From NCBI GenBank assembly GCA_037957365.1, contig JARHVA010008428.1, positions 62,001 to 126,000 of the forward strand: a stretch of DNA of 64,000 nt, read 5' to 3'. The notes beneath the pieces are model-generated. The model was given only the letters and a program-made list of their open reading frames with translations, ran no database searches and was not told the origin of the DNA. The stretch's first letter is position 1. Every line of letters begins with the position of its first letter. The stretch comes from Torreya grandis (lineage: Eukaryota; Streptophyta; Pinopsida; Cupressales; Taxaceae). A program made the position numbers and the translations under genes. Of this stretch, positions 12,581-25,140 are shown in pieces.

Positions 12581-12730
12581 TTCTTGGTAATTTCTAGGGG
12601 TGGTATGTTTGTTATGCCCAAGACTATTAGCCTTATCCTATCCATTAGTATATGGAGTCACATAATAATATATATGACACTTAATATACATTTTAAACAT
12701 ACCAAAACATAATCAATATCAATAAAAAGA

Positions 12731-12792
12731 CACAAAAGAACACATCACACACTTGTGCTTCTTAATCACTTATGGGAACACACACACAAAAC
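12731..12792 (-). other. Conserved CA-rich motif of the E1/E2/E3 family
   Basis: CA repeats flank a central 'gtgcttcttaatcacttatgg' type core. The same arrangement occurs at 35661-35740 (E2) and 40760-40820 (E3), in each case about 150 bases inside the left LTR. It is conserved although not coding, so it is a candidate cis-acting element (3' processing, packaging or plus-strand priming). Confidence 0.55.
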
Positions 12793-13084
12793 CTAAAAAA
12801 ACCAACTCAAACACAAACTAATCTAAAATAAACACTTCCTCTTGGATCAAAGTGGAAAGTTTAAATCTTCCTTACTCCATGAAATGAAGGAGTGTATGAT
12901 TCATGTATCCTTTTGACCCTTGGCGTTGAAGCCTCCAACTCCTTCATGGTATTTGGCAATTTCATTATCATAATGTTTAATGAAATCAAAGAAACTACAA
13001 CTAGATCAATCATGAAAGTGAACTCCTATTGAATTATAATAGCCTAAAATTTCTTATAATAATCCTAAAATACAACCTCCAATG

Positions 13085-14860
13085 GTGGGTCAACTAGAAA
13101 TACCTTCTTCACCTCTATGGTTCTCTCTATAAGATTAGGTTTCTTTTCAGCTATAAGCTCTTCAAGATCATACAAGAGCTCTCCATGGAAAACTTGTTCT
13201 CAACCTTATCATGTAATCTTCCCTCAACTTGTAAAACTTCCTCAAGCTCCTGAAAAATATTCATTTCTTGCTACCAATCATCCTTACTATCCTTGTCTTT
13301 GAGAGATACCACCTCTTCAACTTTTTCTTCTTGGTGTATGAGGTCATCAATTTGGTCTTCCCTATTCTCCAATTCATTTGAGGGTGGTTCAACATCAAGT
13401 TGAGGTATTTAGTGTTATTCAAGGATAAAATCTTATGCCTTTGTCTCATTTGATTCTTTCATGGATGTATACTTAATGATAATGATGTTAGGGTGATCTT
13501 CATGCTCATGATCACTTGGACATTCTATTTCATGCTTATTATTTTCAACAATAACCTTATCATCATGTTCACACTTATTTAGATAATAATTTGAATCACT
13601 CATCTAGTCACACTCATAATTTATGGCATGGAATTTTTGTCATAGATCTTCCTCTTTATGATTATCATGTTTAAGGGCTATTTCATCATGGACAGTAAGT
13701 ATGGGGTCTTTATCAAGTACTTCTCCCTTCATGTTTTGATCGATTTACTTATGTTTATCTTCAATAATACCTTCAATGTCTTTATCTTCACTCAATAAGA
13801 TAAAGTTACATTTGTGTTTACCAAGGAGAGTTCATATGGTGATTTCCTCTTCATAGTTACTCATGATATCCTCTTGATTAGCTATAGCTTATGCTTTCTC
13901 TTCTTCACTTGGTTCTCTCAAAATGGGATCTTTTAATAGAAGGGATAAGGTGGGAGGGCGATGGATATTCTCATGGTATGGAGATATAATATGAGGTTTA
14001 GTGGAGGGCTTGTGAATGGATTTGGGAAAAAGAACTTCTTGAGTAGGCTCATGGGGAAGTGACAATTTGGGCTAGTTAAAAGGAAAAACACCTACATAAA
14101 TAGAAGTTTCATCTTGTCAATATCCTCCTTCAGGTTCTTCAATAATAGTATGATCATTATTAACATATTTATATTATGACATCCTTATCCTATTTATTAA
14201 ACATTGAGAACACTTATTTACCATGTATAACTAATCTTTGATCTCCCATTGAGTTTTCTCTTCCTCTTCAATGATCTCCAACACATGCATATAACTTTGG
14301 AAAATACCTCTTAACTATACCATAAGATGGTTATGGATCACATCAAACTCATCATCCCATGTTCTCATATTAACCTCAATATCTAGTATCTCTAGTATGA
14401 GTGCCAAAAAGGATTTTATATAAGATGGGGTTGATGGAGGAGGAATGTGATATTGGGGATTATGAAGGCATTCCATTTTCAATACTAGGAGTTCATATTT
14501 TTCTTGTATTATCTTTGTGTAAAATCAATGGGATCATCTTATTATTCATTACAATACTGATAAGAATCCTCTTGAGGTTGATATGCATCATGATATTATT
14601 GGTAGGAGTTATATTGGGATTGATAAGAAGGCACTTATTGATAGATTTCTTGATAGCCTTCCTTATAGGATTGTCCAACATCATGATGTCCATATGGAGA
14701 GGGAAATGGATGACTATAGGGATATCATGGATCATAGGATTGGTATAAATTATGATAAGATTGTTGAGGGGTATAACATGGTTCATATCAAGGTTGATAG
14801 TGAGGTTCATAATAGGGATATTCACCATAACTATTCATATCAACCTCATAGGTAAAATGA
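13085..14860 (-). pseudogene. E1 long accessory reading frame (Y/Q/P-rich, acidic C-terminal module)
   Basis: Read on the minus strand from about 14860, this gives roughly 590 codons broken by scattered stops and a few shifts. The N-terminal part is Tyr/Gln/Pro-rich (EYPYYEPHYQP, YTPQQSYHNLYQSYDP, YPYSHPFPSPYGHHD). A middle part contains RTWDDEFDVIHNHL and IIEEEEKTQWEIKD. Then comes a Pro/Lys linker, and finally an acidic module with EPPSNELE, QIDDLIHQEEKVEEVV and FQELEEVLQVEGRLHDKV. The last block matches E3 (41.06-41.46 kb) nearly residue by residue, which is strong evidence that it was coding. Many stops sit where one transition would give Gln or Arg. No known family was recognised. Plus-strand frames at 14401-14855 are shadows of this one. 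Confidence 0.65.
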
Positions 14861-15015
14861 TATAAAAGAAATGATCAAAAATTTTAAAAAAATATAAAAG
14901 GGTTTCTTATAACTAGAATATTTCATTTCGATTCACCATTAGTGTTATCATTCTTTCTTCCAAAATTTGATTAGAGGAAAGACGTACCAACAATCTCTCC
15001 GCTCTCTTGGACCTT

Positions 15016-15034
15016 GGTCCAACTGAGCATGCCA
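15016..15034 (-). other. Primer-site-like motif of E1
   Basis: On the minus strand this reads TGGCATGCTCAGTTGGACC, four bases inside the right LTR. E2 (50508-50526) and E3 (43375-43393) have TAGCATGCCCAATAGGACC and TGGCATGCTTGATGGGTCT at the same place. All fit a common ancestor close to TGGCACGCCCGGTGGGACC, a motif seen next to plant gypsy 5' LTRs (from memory), mostly by transitions. It supports minus-strand orientation. Confidence 0.55.
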
Positions 15035-15038
15035 TAAC

Positions 15039-17806
15039 TATTGTCACCAAATATTTCACCATAGAGGAAGTTTTTTATTCCTTCTCTAATATTTTGGAAA
15101 CAAGGGAATAATTCTAGGTATGTGAGTTAGTTATAGTAGAAGCATACCTCTATGTTTAAGGGCTAGCTCCCTGAATTTACCTTGAAGTGTTTATCACTTA
15201 TACTAACTAATTTATTATGGTAAAAGGGATAGAAATTTTCATGAAATGAAACTAATATAAGGGGGTGATACACCATAATTATTTCCAAAATTCTATCATA
15301 CTTCTTTCACTAAGAAAAAATACCTACAAACTAGCTTCAAAGTCCTAAAATGTTCTAACATAAGTATTTTAATATAGAGGTTATATGCATGACAAAACTC
15401 AAGGTAAGTAGATCAAAGATCATATTATTGAATTAAAGGACACTTATGCACTTTAAATAATTCTAACACACTAGCTTCACTTTAGATGACCTATTATAAT
15501 GAGAACTTCTTACAAAAGACATAAAGGATAAGGAAAGTCAAGGATGGAATCACTAAACTTCACCATTAATCACTTTTCACACTTAGACAAGATGTTATAT
15601 AAAATAAAAAAATATTGAATTTATTGTTTAAAGTAAAATTACAACATCAAACTAGTAGGTCTTCACCATACATGGAGTGGAATTATCAGACAAGAGCTAA
15701 AATGGCTATTACTTATAGAATGTGAGGAAGGAGATAGAATAATTAAGTCTAAGAGTCACAAAAACAATTTTCAAGATGAGATAATGATTTATGTCTACAT
15801 AATAATGAATTATGAGATATACCATGAAATTTCTCTATGGAAAAATTTAATCTTCAATCATGAAACTCTTCAATTCTAGTGTAGGACTCTTCAACTTGCT
15901 CTTTGAAAATTATCTTCATCATTTGGATTTCCTTGAACTATCCATAGTATAATAGGGAATAATGACATCATTTAAATATTATGGATGGATTATAAATAGG
16001 ATAAAACATACATTATATGTGTACCTAATCATCAATATTCTTTTGGCCAAGTGTTCTCATTGCTTGTAGTCATAATTAGCCTTCTTTCACTCATCTCTCA
16101 CACTTGGCACCAAATTTGTCTTCAATTTTCTAATCCAATAAATATATATGGTGATGTGACACTTTTAAATAGTCTTCATGACCTTAGATTTATTATGAAG
16201 ACCATAAAATGCCTCCTAGTTTAATTTATCATCTTATCACTAGGTGATCATCTCTCATTCACTATGTCATTTTGGACTGCCCAAAGCGAAGGTGTTAACA
16301 AAGATAATTTTGAGCTCTTCTAAAGTATTAAGTTTATATTATGGGGAATATTAGGTCCCATTATACCTCATAATTTTATTTTTATCTTTTTAAACCCTTT
16401 TGTACCTATAAAAAACACAAATATTTCAAGAAAAGTAGTTTTGTACTATGTTTATACAAGTAGTGTACAACTCAATGTGATGGGATAGAGCCCTAGGGAG
16501 TGCTCTACAAGTTCAAATATTTTAACTATCCAAATTATCCCTTTTTATGATTTTTCTTATTCATATTTCCAATTGGGTCTATATCAATGGTTTTGGAGGG
16601 TTTTGAGATGTTTTGGATCTTAATGATTGTTCATACAATCCTAACATTAAATCATCTAATAAATTCCACTATAAACTTTCTTGGGACCCTCTTTAACATA
16701 TCCCAACTCCTTAGACATCCATTTTATATTTCCATGTATTTGAAAGATTCTAAATATGCCCTCTTGAGTTTTCCTTTACATTCTCCATACCCTAAGTTAG
16801 TTTAAGATAAGATTAACCTCTCTGTGGGGCTTCTCTACAAACTTAGAGATCTAAAAACACCTTATAACTCCCCATGTAGATGTTTAAATGCATTATAATT
16901 CTCAATTTTTATTATAAATAGTATCAATACCTCTTAGGGTTTTAGGCCTAATACATGCCTAATATGTCTAGTCTACATTGATGACCTAAATCTCTCTTTC
17001 CATACCTCATTAAAGTACCCCAATCTAATTTTTTTTGCTTCTTGGAGTACCCTCTATCTAAGATAGAATAGAGGGTATCTCCCTTGTATTATTAGGAAAA
17101 TTTGAGGCATTTAAGGCTTATTCAGGTTATGAGGGTACTTTATATTAATTTTTAGTGTTATATCACAAATAAAACACCTTCAAATACTCTAAACATCAAA
17201 AATAAACTTTGTATAACATTGAATTTATAGGAGTTAAAATTTTATTTGTAAATTAAGGTGTGAGATTATTTATTACCTTATTTTCCATAGCCTAAACATA
17301 TCATGATAATATCATCATCATTATTAATGAATTCACAACATTTTCAAAATCCTCATCATCTATATTAGCCTCTTCAACCCATTTCTCTATTTAACTATAC
17401 TTGACTAGCATACTATATGGTTACTCAAGAAAAGGAAAAGCCTATAGGTGGGCCTTTTGAATTATACCATGCATCATCTAATCTAATATATCCCTTGAAT
17501 CTCTGGATTCACTCTATACATATTAAGGTATAGACCAACTATACTTTGGAATTTTCCAACATACAAACTATTTGTTCAAACTTGTTACACTATAGTAAGA
17601 CTATTGGTTGTCATTTGTGATCAAGATAGAACCTATAGGTGATGGTTTACATCAAGTAATTAATATTAACCAATTTTTATTGTAACTTATTAATCATATT
17701 CTATTTTTTCTTCAAAAGGAGTTATCCAAAAGTTAGGAATCTATTACATCTCAATACATTAAAGGGCCACTTAGACTTACAAAACTATAGAGAATACTTA
17801 TATTTT
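15039..17806 (-). mobile_element. E1 right LTR, part A
   Basis: Begins 'tattgtcacc' (ancestral TGTTGTCAC). It shares with the other family LTRs the phrase 'gtgatacacc' (about 15266), the 'acttcttac'-type middle part and the region around 16.2-16.5 kb. From about 16950 it matches the window start. It is split at 17806 by the solo LTR. In minus orientation it belongs to the 5' LTR. The frame at 16587-16805 has no counterpart and is ignored. Confidence 0.75.
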
Positions 17807-20800
17807 TGTTGTCACTTATATTTTCAACCTTTGAGGAGATTTAAAATCTCTCCTCATATAATTGGAATAATGGAAACACCTCTAAGCTTGTGTACAGTGT
17901 AAGGAATCAGGTGAATATCTAGATAGGGCTATCTCCCTTGATGTACCACTTTGGATTACAACTACTACTAAAATTGGGGGGTGAAAAAGGAGAAGGATAA
18001 CTAAAATAAAACTAATATAAGGGAGGTGATACACAAAATAACATGATGACATCAAACCATATGTATATTACACTTGAAATCAAAGGACAAACTAAAAATA
18101 CACTTCTTCAATCTTCATCTTCTCACATCAATGCTATATGTTTAGGTTATAGATGAATTTGAAAAGCTAGGAGGAATATAAAAGAGGAATATGAGGTAAA
18201 TAATGAATATAATAACTTAATTAAACCATTAACATCTCTTGGAACACTTCACATGCCCTACAAGAAGAGGTTGCAAATAGGTGAAAGAATAGGACAACAT
18301 GCTAAGGAATCCATAGTTTTCACTAAGCAATATTCATCATCCAATTGAAAAAAATAATAATTGTAATAGAAGAGGTAAAAATTAGTAGTATTATTGATCA
18401 AAATATATACATTTTAGTATGGATTCACCATACTTAGGTAGAACATCCAATACAATGCTAAAATGGCTAGTTCTTATAGAACTTGAAAGAGAGAGAGAAG
18501 AAGAGAGAGGTCTAAGGTTAACAAGGACACTTTTAAAGCTGAGAAAATTAGTTAATTTTACATGTGGAGAGGTTATGTGACTAAACATGAAAATTATAGA
18601 GGTACAAATGCCAATCCAAGTCATAAACCTCAAGAAAAGTGGCAAGAAACTCCCCATTCTAGCTCAAAAAAATTGCCTACATGATTATCCATATTTGGAC
18701 ACATTATAAATAATTGAGAAAAGGTATTATTATTTTAATTAAGTTTAATGACATCATACATTCATCTCCATGAATTTATTGCATGCTTGGTTGTATAGAA
18801 TCACCTAAAAATGAGATATCATCTTCTATTATCCATAAAACACTCCTTTCATGCACCCTACACACTTGGATTCCAAAAAGAGATAATTTTATCATTAAAA
18901 TACATAAAATTATGTTAATTAAATGTTTCAAGTCACTAAATGGCCTTAGAATCATTAGGTTCACCTTAAAAATCCATCGACTTAAAGTTTTCGCACTTCC
19001 CCCTATCTTGTCCACTATGCCAGTTTGACTAGCTAAGTTGAGATATTTTGTTGAGGCACTTAAGAGTATTTTTTAGGAATTGAATAAATATGGGGTGTTA
19101 TAAAAATTATTAATATTTCTCCCAAATTTATTTTCATCTTCATACTCCTCTTAGAACCTACACAACACAAAAAATGGTCAAAAATACCCTATTTTTCCCC
19201 AATTCATATAATTCCATACATGAAAAAAGCATGTGAGGGACCCTGAGAGATTCCTTTTCAAGTTCCAAAAGATTTCATGTTCATATTATTACATATTAAT
19301 TCATTTATAACCTCATCTCTCCAATCAGATCTTTTAAAGGGTTTTGCAAGGGTTTTAGCTTATTTTCACTCTTAAGGTTTGTTCATAAAAAATTAACATT
19401 AAATACACAAAATAATTCCACAAATATGTCATTAAATACCCATAATAGCATCACTTAACTTATTAAACTCGCATTCATAGCATCAGAAGAGGTGTGAGCT
19501 CTCAAACTTGCCTTATCAAGTTCCTTCCCTTATTCCTTACATGTCTAGGTTATTTTAAGGTCTAAAAATGATTTCCTTTGGATCTATCTACAATTTTTAG
19601 GTTTAAAAAATTATTATTTTACCCCATAAATTTGTTTTAATATGTCATAAGTCATATCAAACACTAGAAGTGAAAATGACTCCCTTATCTAGCACTAGGC
19701 CTCAACCTTGTCTTTAGGCCTAACTACAATTACAAGGATTTAGAGCATCTTGATGAGTTTAATTGAATTTAATTAGCTAAAAAACTTATAAAATGATCCT
19801 ATAGACATTTCACAACAAATTTGAAATTTTACACACGGCTATAATTGAAATTGACCCCTTGTTTGGACTATAGACCAAAACCTACCTAGTGTACTTGATT
19901 GTAACCCTGAGAGTATAGGGTACCTTGTTGAGTTTCATCCCCTTTATAAATTTTTATCATTATTTTCCTATTTTCATCAAAATTTATAAACCCTTTTTAA
20001 ATTTTATAATAATTCCTTACCTATCCATTTACCACCCTTCTTCAAAATTGTCAGTTTATGTAGCTAGGGAAGTGCCCTCTATCTGAGACAAAATAGATGG
20101 CACTTACCATATTTATCTAGGAAAAATAATTATTGGAGAATATATTTAAAGAGTAAATGATGACATACACAAAAATTTATACCTTTATCAGGTCAAAAGA
20201 ACCCTCAATTCCTTTAAATCTTAAAATAGACTTGTTTGAGAAGACTGCCAGTAGGGTTTATGATTGTAGGTTGCATGTTACTTGCTTGAGGTTATTTATA
20301 TGCATGAATTTATTGTGATGAGAGAATATTAAATAATATATAATAATTATTTATTTATCTTCAATCCATTTTTCACTTTAAACCTTCATATACCCATTAT
20401 TACCCTTACATTCTCAAGACTGTAAGTATAATCTTGACTATGTTTTACAAAATAGGGGAACCTAAAGGTTATTCATATCCTTTGTTAAGGTTATTGTGAT
20501 GAAAACACCTTATTGAGTTAAATTTTAAACCATAAACCATTCTTGATCACTTTTTACTCACCCTAGATGTCCAAAAACATCATAACTCATGCCTATACCA
20601 TTGTTTGCATCAACACACCTATCTGACCTATAGGTGTCAATTTTAGGCTTGAAGCATGCCATGCAGGTATTAATAGATGTTTAAAAGGCCTTTATAATCT
20701 CTAGGTATATTTACACTTCATTTGTTTTAACTCTTATCTTATTAATCTCCTCTAATGCATTCTAACTTTTAAGACTGAGTCTTTTCTCCTTGGCTGAGAA

Positions 20801-23182
20801 ACTTCACTATTGACCATCCCTGTAGGTGTACTTAGGTCTTTAGGGAGTCTATGTAGGTGTAATTTACATTATTATTAGTCATAAGGATACTATTGGTCAC
20901 ATTTAAGGTGTTCACATATTAAATCCATTGTTCTAATCTCTCAAAAACCCTTCACATACCCTCTAAGCTCTAAATTGAGATCCCTACCTTTGACTAAGAA
21001 ACCCTATCTGTATTGACCCTTAAAGGTGTGTATGAGATCATTTAGACTTGGTTATAGTGTTTTGAGACTCATTATAAATCATTATATAATTTATCACTTT
21101 TATTCTCTTTGGAATCACCTTTGATGGGCTAAAACAACATTAAAATACACTTCATGGGTCACTATTTGATAGTCTTATTGTAGGTGTCTGTATCTCCCTT
21201 TATACAAACTAAAGGTATGATTGGGGAGTAAAAACACAAAATACCATTACTTTTGGTAAAATTTATACTATTTAATGTTACCCTCACCATTTATAAGTAC
21301 TCTCATTATGGTATCAAAGTCATTTTTCAACTTTTGGAACACAAAGGCCTCATTTGGATCATAACCCTATAGATGATATTGAGGAAAATTAGTGTATACA
21401 AATGTAACTTTGGGATTCTTAATAGTAATATTTCAATAATATTATTAAATCCATTATATGTAGGGATATTTTATTTAATGGTTGATAGAATATTTTTCCA
21501 TTTTGATGCCACAAAAACCCTTGTTGACCTTATTTAAAGGTATACACAAATTGAGCTGGTCTTCTATTCTGGATCTTTTGGGATTTGATCCCAAAACTTA
21601 GTCCTAGACTCTTTGATCATGGTATACAACTTATTTATAAATTTAGCCTCCTTATTATGTATGTTATTATCCCTTTGGCATTTTATAATATCAAGAGTGG
21701 TTTCATTGTTGGTTTTGACACTTACATGTAAGAACCCCTGCTTTTACCAATAATCCTATAGGTAGACATTATCAGGTCTACAAAAAGTAAATGAAAGTGT
21801 GAATAATGTGCATTAATTTTAGCCTTTCATGAATTATGAATCATTTCAACACTCCAAATGTATTCTTCATGTTTAAAAATCTTGAAACCTATTCACCAAG
21901 ACCCTTATACTTAGTATGATGTCAACAATGGCCCCTGTAGGTGACTATTAGTTGTGTGTGGATAGTGGGTGTGAAATAGAGAATAAAAGATGGATTAAAG
22001 GCCTCATGGTCATAAAAAATCATTTCTAACGTCTTTAAATTCATGAAATTAACTAATAATAGTTTGAAACAAGATTAGACACATCCTTTCCAATGTGAAA
22101 ACCTCTTGAAAACATCTAGAATAGAGCAGGTAGGGTGTTTAATAGTGGTTTGGTATGATGAAGGCATGGGTTCTTGATTAAAAAATCATGTTTTGAGACC
22201 AAAATATATAAGGAGGTGACCTCCATGGAATTTCAACATGAAAGACACCATTTCCCATTCATATGAAACCCCTATATGTAACTCAAGCTCTTGTAAGTGG
22301 AAAAATTGACTGAAATTATTCATGCTAGTATACTATTACAAAGTGAGTTCTATTACTAATTAAAACACCATAAAACATGAAACCAATAATTTGGACCATT
22401 GGATAATTAAGTAAACATCATCTGGAAGCAGCATAAGAAACTATATTATATGGAATCTCCCCAAAAAAAGGTAAAACCTATAGGGTACATAGATTAACAA
22501 GTAGATTTGCATAGTGAACTTGTTAGCAATGGTTAATAAAGCATAGTTGATAAATATTAAAAATAATTATACGAAAATGATGTATATGAGGTAATACAAC
22601 CTCCCCAAGGAGTTTGGGTTGAAACATCCTGAGATATCTATACCAAGTACAAACTTGCAAGTCACTTTTGCTTGCCAAGAAGGGCTAAAAAGGAGTATAA
22701 TAGTTTTGAGCAATAAATGACACTTATAAATCAAAAAAAGTGTGGAATCAAGAATGGGGAAGCTGAAGAGGCACTACCTAACCATTTTCCACATGGAACA
22801 CTTCGCAAGGAGTCCGTATAAGTGCCAAACTCCTCTTTTCCTTTAAGAAAACTACATTTTCTTTTGCATAGCCTACTATATTTTAGTTTTTTTAGTTAAT
22901 TAAAACTTTTATTGACACGTGGCATGAAATCATCTTTTTTAACCTTAAAATTTCCCAAGAAACATGTAAAAAGTATTAAATACACCTTTTTGACCCCTAA
23001 AATGACCCAAAATGATAAATAGACATAAAAACTAATTGACCAAAGCCAATATAACATTAATTGACATAAATTGAGATATAATACACCCCATGAAACTCAT
23101 ATGACACCACATATAAACCTATAAAGTCAATTATTTACCTATAGGTGCCCTAATTTGAATTAAAAGTCAAATTTGGTCAATT
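17807..23182 (-). mobile_element. Solo LTR (5.4 kb) of the E1/E3 family inside the E1 right LTR
   Basis: Begins TGTTGTCACTT and runs through the same landmarks as the E3 LTRs: 'ggaaacacctct' (about 17872), 'ccctacaagaagagg', 'cttatagaacttgaaagagag', 'tttgcaagggttttagctt', 'gacccaaaatgataaa' and 'aagtcaaatttggtca'. It has no internal region or second LTR. Flanks are atttt (17802-17806) and attct (23183-23187), and the uninterrupted sister sequence carries attct once at 929-933. It therefore arose by insertion followed by LTR-LTR recombination. The frames at 18391-18657 and 18776-19028 are not conserved in the E3 LTRs and are not called genes. Confidence 0.85.
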
Positions 23183-25135
23183 ATTCTATAGTGCAAGAAT
23201 GTATGTAATAAGAGTATTATATCATCATACTCATTTGACCAAATAACCCTTTGTCATGCTAAATAACTAGTTTTGCACATGTACTACATGATGGAAACAT
23301 TAGACCATTTGGCACCTCAAAGTGTTTCATCATGAAAAAGATCAAAAGAAAGACCAGGTCTCTATTTGGAGATTTTAAGGTAACCAATCCCTAAACTCTT
23401 TCTCTATATATGAACATGTCTCTTCAAGTTTGATTGAAATTATATGGTTTAAAAAGGTTTATATGTAATTATTTAACTCCATAAGACCTTAAAGAAGCTA
23501 TTCAACATGCTCAAACTATTCATTCCAAATGCTTAGACCTCATATAGGTGTATATAGGTGCACACACAGTTACATACAAGGTAGTGAAGATGAAACATGG
23601 ATAATATGCATGGTAGATGACCTTTTGATAATTATTATACCTCTAAAATGTCTTAAACTAATATTTCATACTTGAAATACTCAAAATAAGTAAAATACCT
23701 CATGTTAACATGATTAACCTCCTATAGGTATGTATGCAAGGGGTTTGTATGTGAATGTATGATAATTGATTATGTACATAGTTGACTGGTTCCATAACCA
23801 ATACTATACCTTCACCATTGATGCTATGAATCTCTTCCATGTTTCTAGACTTGATGAAACTCTTATACTAATTTAAACCCTTATATTACAACAATATAGC
23901 CCTCTGTGGAGAACTATAAGTGTACATACAAAAGTAGGCAAGGCATAACCTTATGCATATGTAAGAATTGGTGTCTTATCCAAACTCCAAATACCATTAG
24001 ATGGATCAAAAGTATTGTTTCCACTTTAATATCTATCTCATCATTTTAAAAACCTTAAGTTTGGACACCATGGTTGAATAAGGGTCTCCTTTACTTGACT
24101 ATTTATGATAGTCACATAGAAATTTGACTGTGTTAGCTTTTATTGAATCCAACATTCATATGAGATCCTTTGAAACTGATTTTAGAAGTGGAGGGGATGG
24201 TTGACATGACATGTGATATGTGACAACATCAATATACCTTTGTTTGAAACCACTATAATAAATGAAAACCTCTATAGTTGATGAAACCTACTTAAAACTC
24301 ATTAGTGCACTCAACCTATAAATTGAGAAGTTTGAGCTCATAAAATCACCTCCCAACATGAAAACATGAATTAAAAATATGAAATAATTAAGTCCACATC
24401 CTCTAGAATAAATTTCAATATGTGTTTTGTGTGAACCATCTCAAACAATAATAAAACATGTAGGGTATGTGGATTAACATGCAAAATGATTCAATCAACT
24501 TCTAAAGGATGCTTCATAAAGTACACACAACCAATCCTTTAAATCCTACCATGAAAATTAATTATACCATGTTTAATATCTACCACCAAGATCATTTAAC
24601 CTAAAACTTCTCTTATTGGCCATACTAAGAAGAAACATGTTGACCAATTTTACATATATAGTGGAGTGATGAAAGATAAGAATGGTTTTGGACCAATTTT
24701 GAGATTTCCCATGTAGATAAAACATGGAAATGAGTTCAAGAAAACTAAAGAGTCATTCCACAATATTTTAACACATGTCAGTCTCCTCTAGAAGTCGTAC
24801 AACCACCAAAACTACCACTTTTATTCTTGTTTTAATGTAGTACCTACAAGTATCATTTAGGGACTAACATTTCTTACAAGTATCTAACATCATATACATT
24901 AAAATAGAGATTTTGGAATACTTTTCCACCTATGAAAACTATACTACCTTCACTAATGACTCTACAAGTGACCCTAGTGACATAAAATGACTAAATTGGA
25001 CAATTACCAAGATTAATATCTTAATAAATAATGTCAAATAGGACCATGACATACCCTATTACATATTAATATACCCTTACACAAGTTTTGGAATATAGGG
25101 GGTTAACCTATTTTGACTTGTCAAAATAGTCAACA
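23183..25135 (-). mobile_element. E1 right LTR, part B
   Basis: Continues the right LTR, matching 929-1901 and then 11581-12580 without the 9.7-kb E0 insert. It ends 'caaaatagtcaaca' at 25135, identical to the end at 12580. The 5-bp target copy on this side would be 'ctact' (25136-25140); its partner lies outside the window. Confidence 0.85.
24150..24154. other. Empty site for E0
   Basis: 'caaca' within 'tattgaatc caaca ttcatatgag'. The other E1 LTR has 'aaaca' before E0 and 'taaca' after it, followed by 'ttcatgttag'. This confirms both the E0 ends and its 5-bp target duplication. Confidence 0.8.
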
Positions 25136-25140
25136 CTACT

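Larger units (their letters stand above)
12581..15038 (-). mobile_element. E1 internal region (2.46 kb)
   Basis: Lies between the two LTRs of E1. On the minus strand it runs primer-site-like motif (15034 to 15016), a leader, one long decayed reading frame (14860 to 13085), and a CA-rich non-coding block (12790-12731) before the 3' LTR. No gag domain, protease, RT or integrase is present. It is therefore non-autonomous. Confidence 0.75.

Noticed and set aside
12540..12610. Reading E1 and E3 as plus-strand elements, with 'ttggtaatttctagggg' / 'ttggtgactcatagggg' after the left LTR as the primer site.
   Set aside because: Gag and protease in E2 and the conserved accessory frames in E1 and E3 all read on the minus strand. 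A better primer-like motif lies inside the right LTRs.
14401..14855. Plus-strand open frames of 115 and 90 codons and a minus frame of 111 codons.
   Set aside because: They overlap the Tyr/Gln/Pro-rich minus-strand frame in other phases; its repetitive codons keep other frames open by chance.
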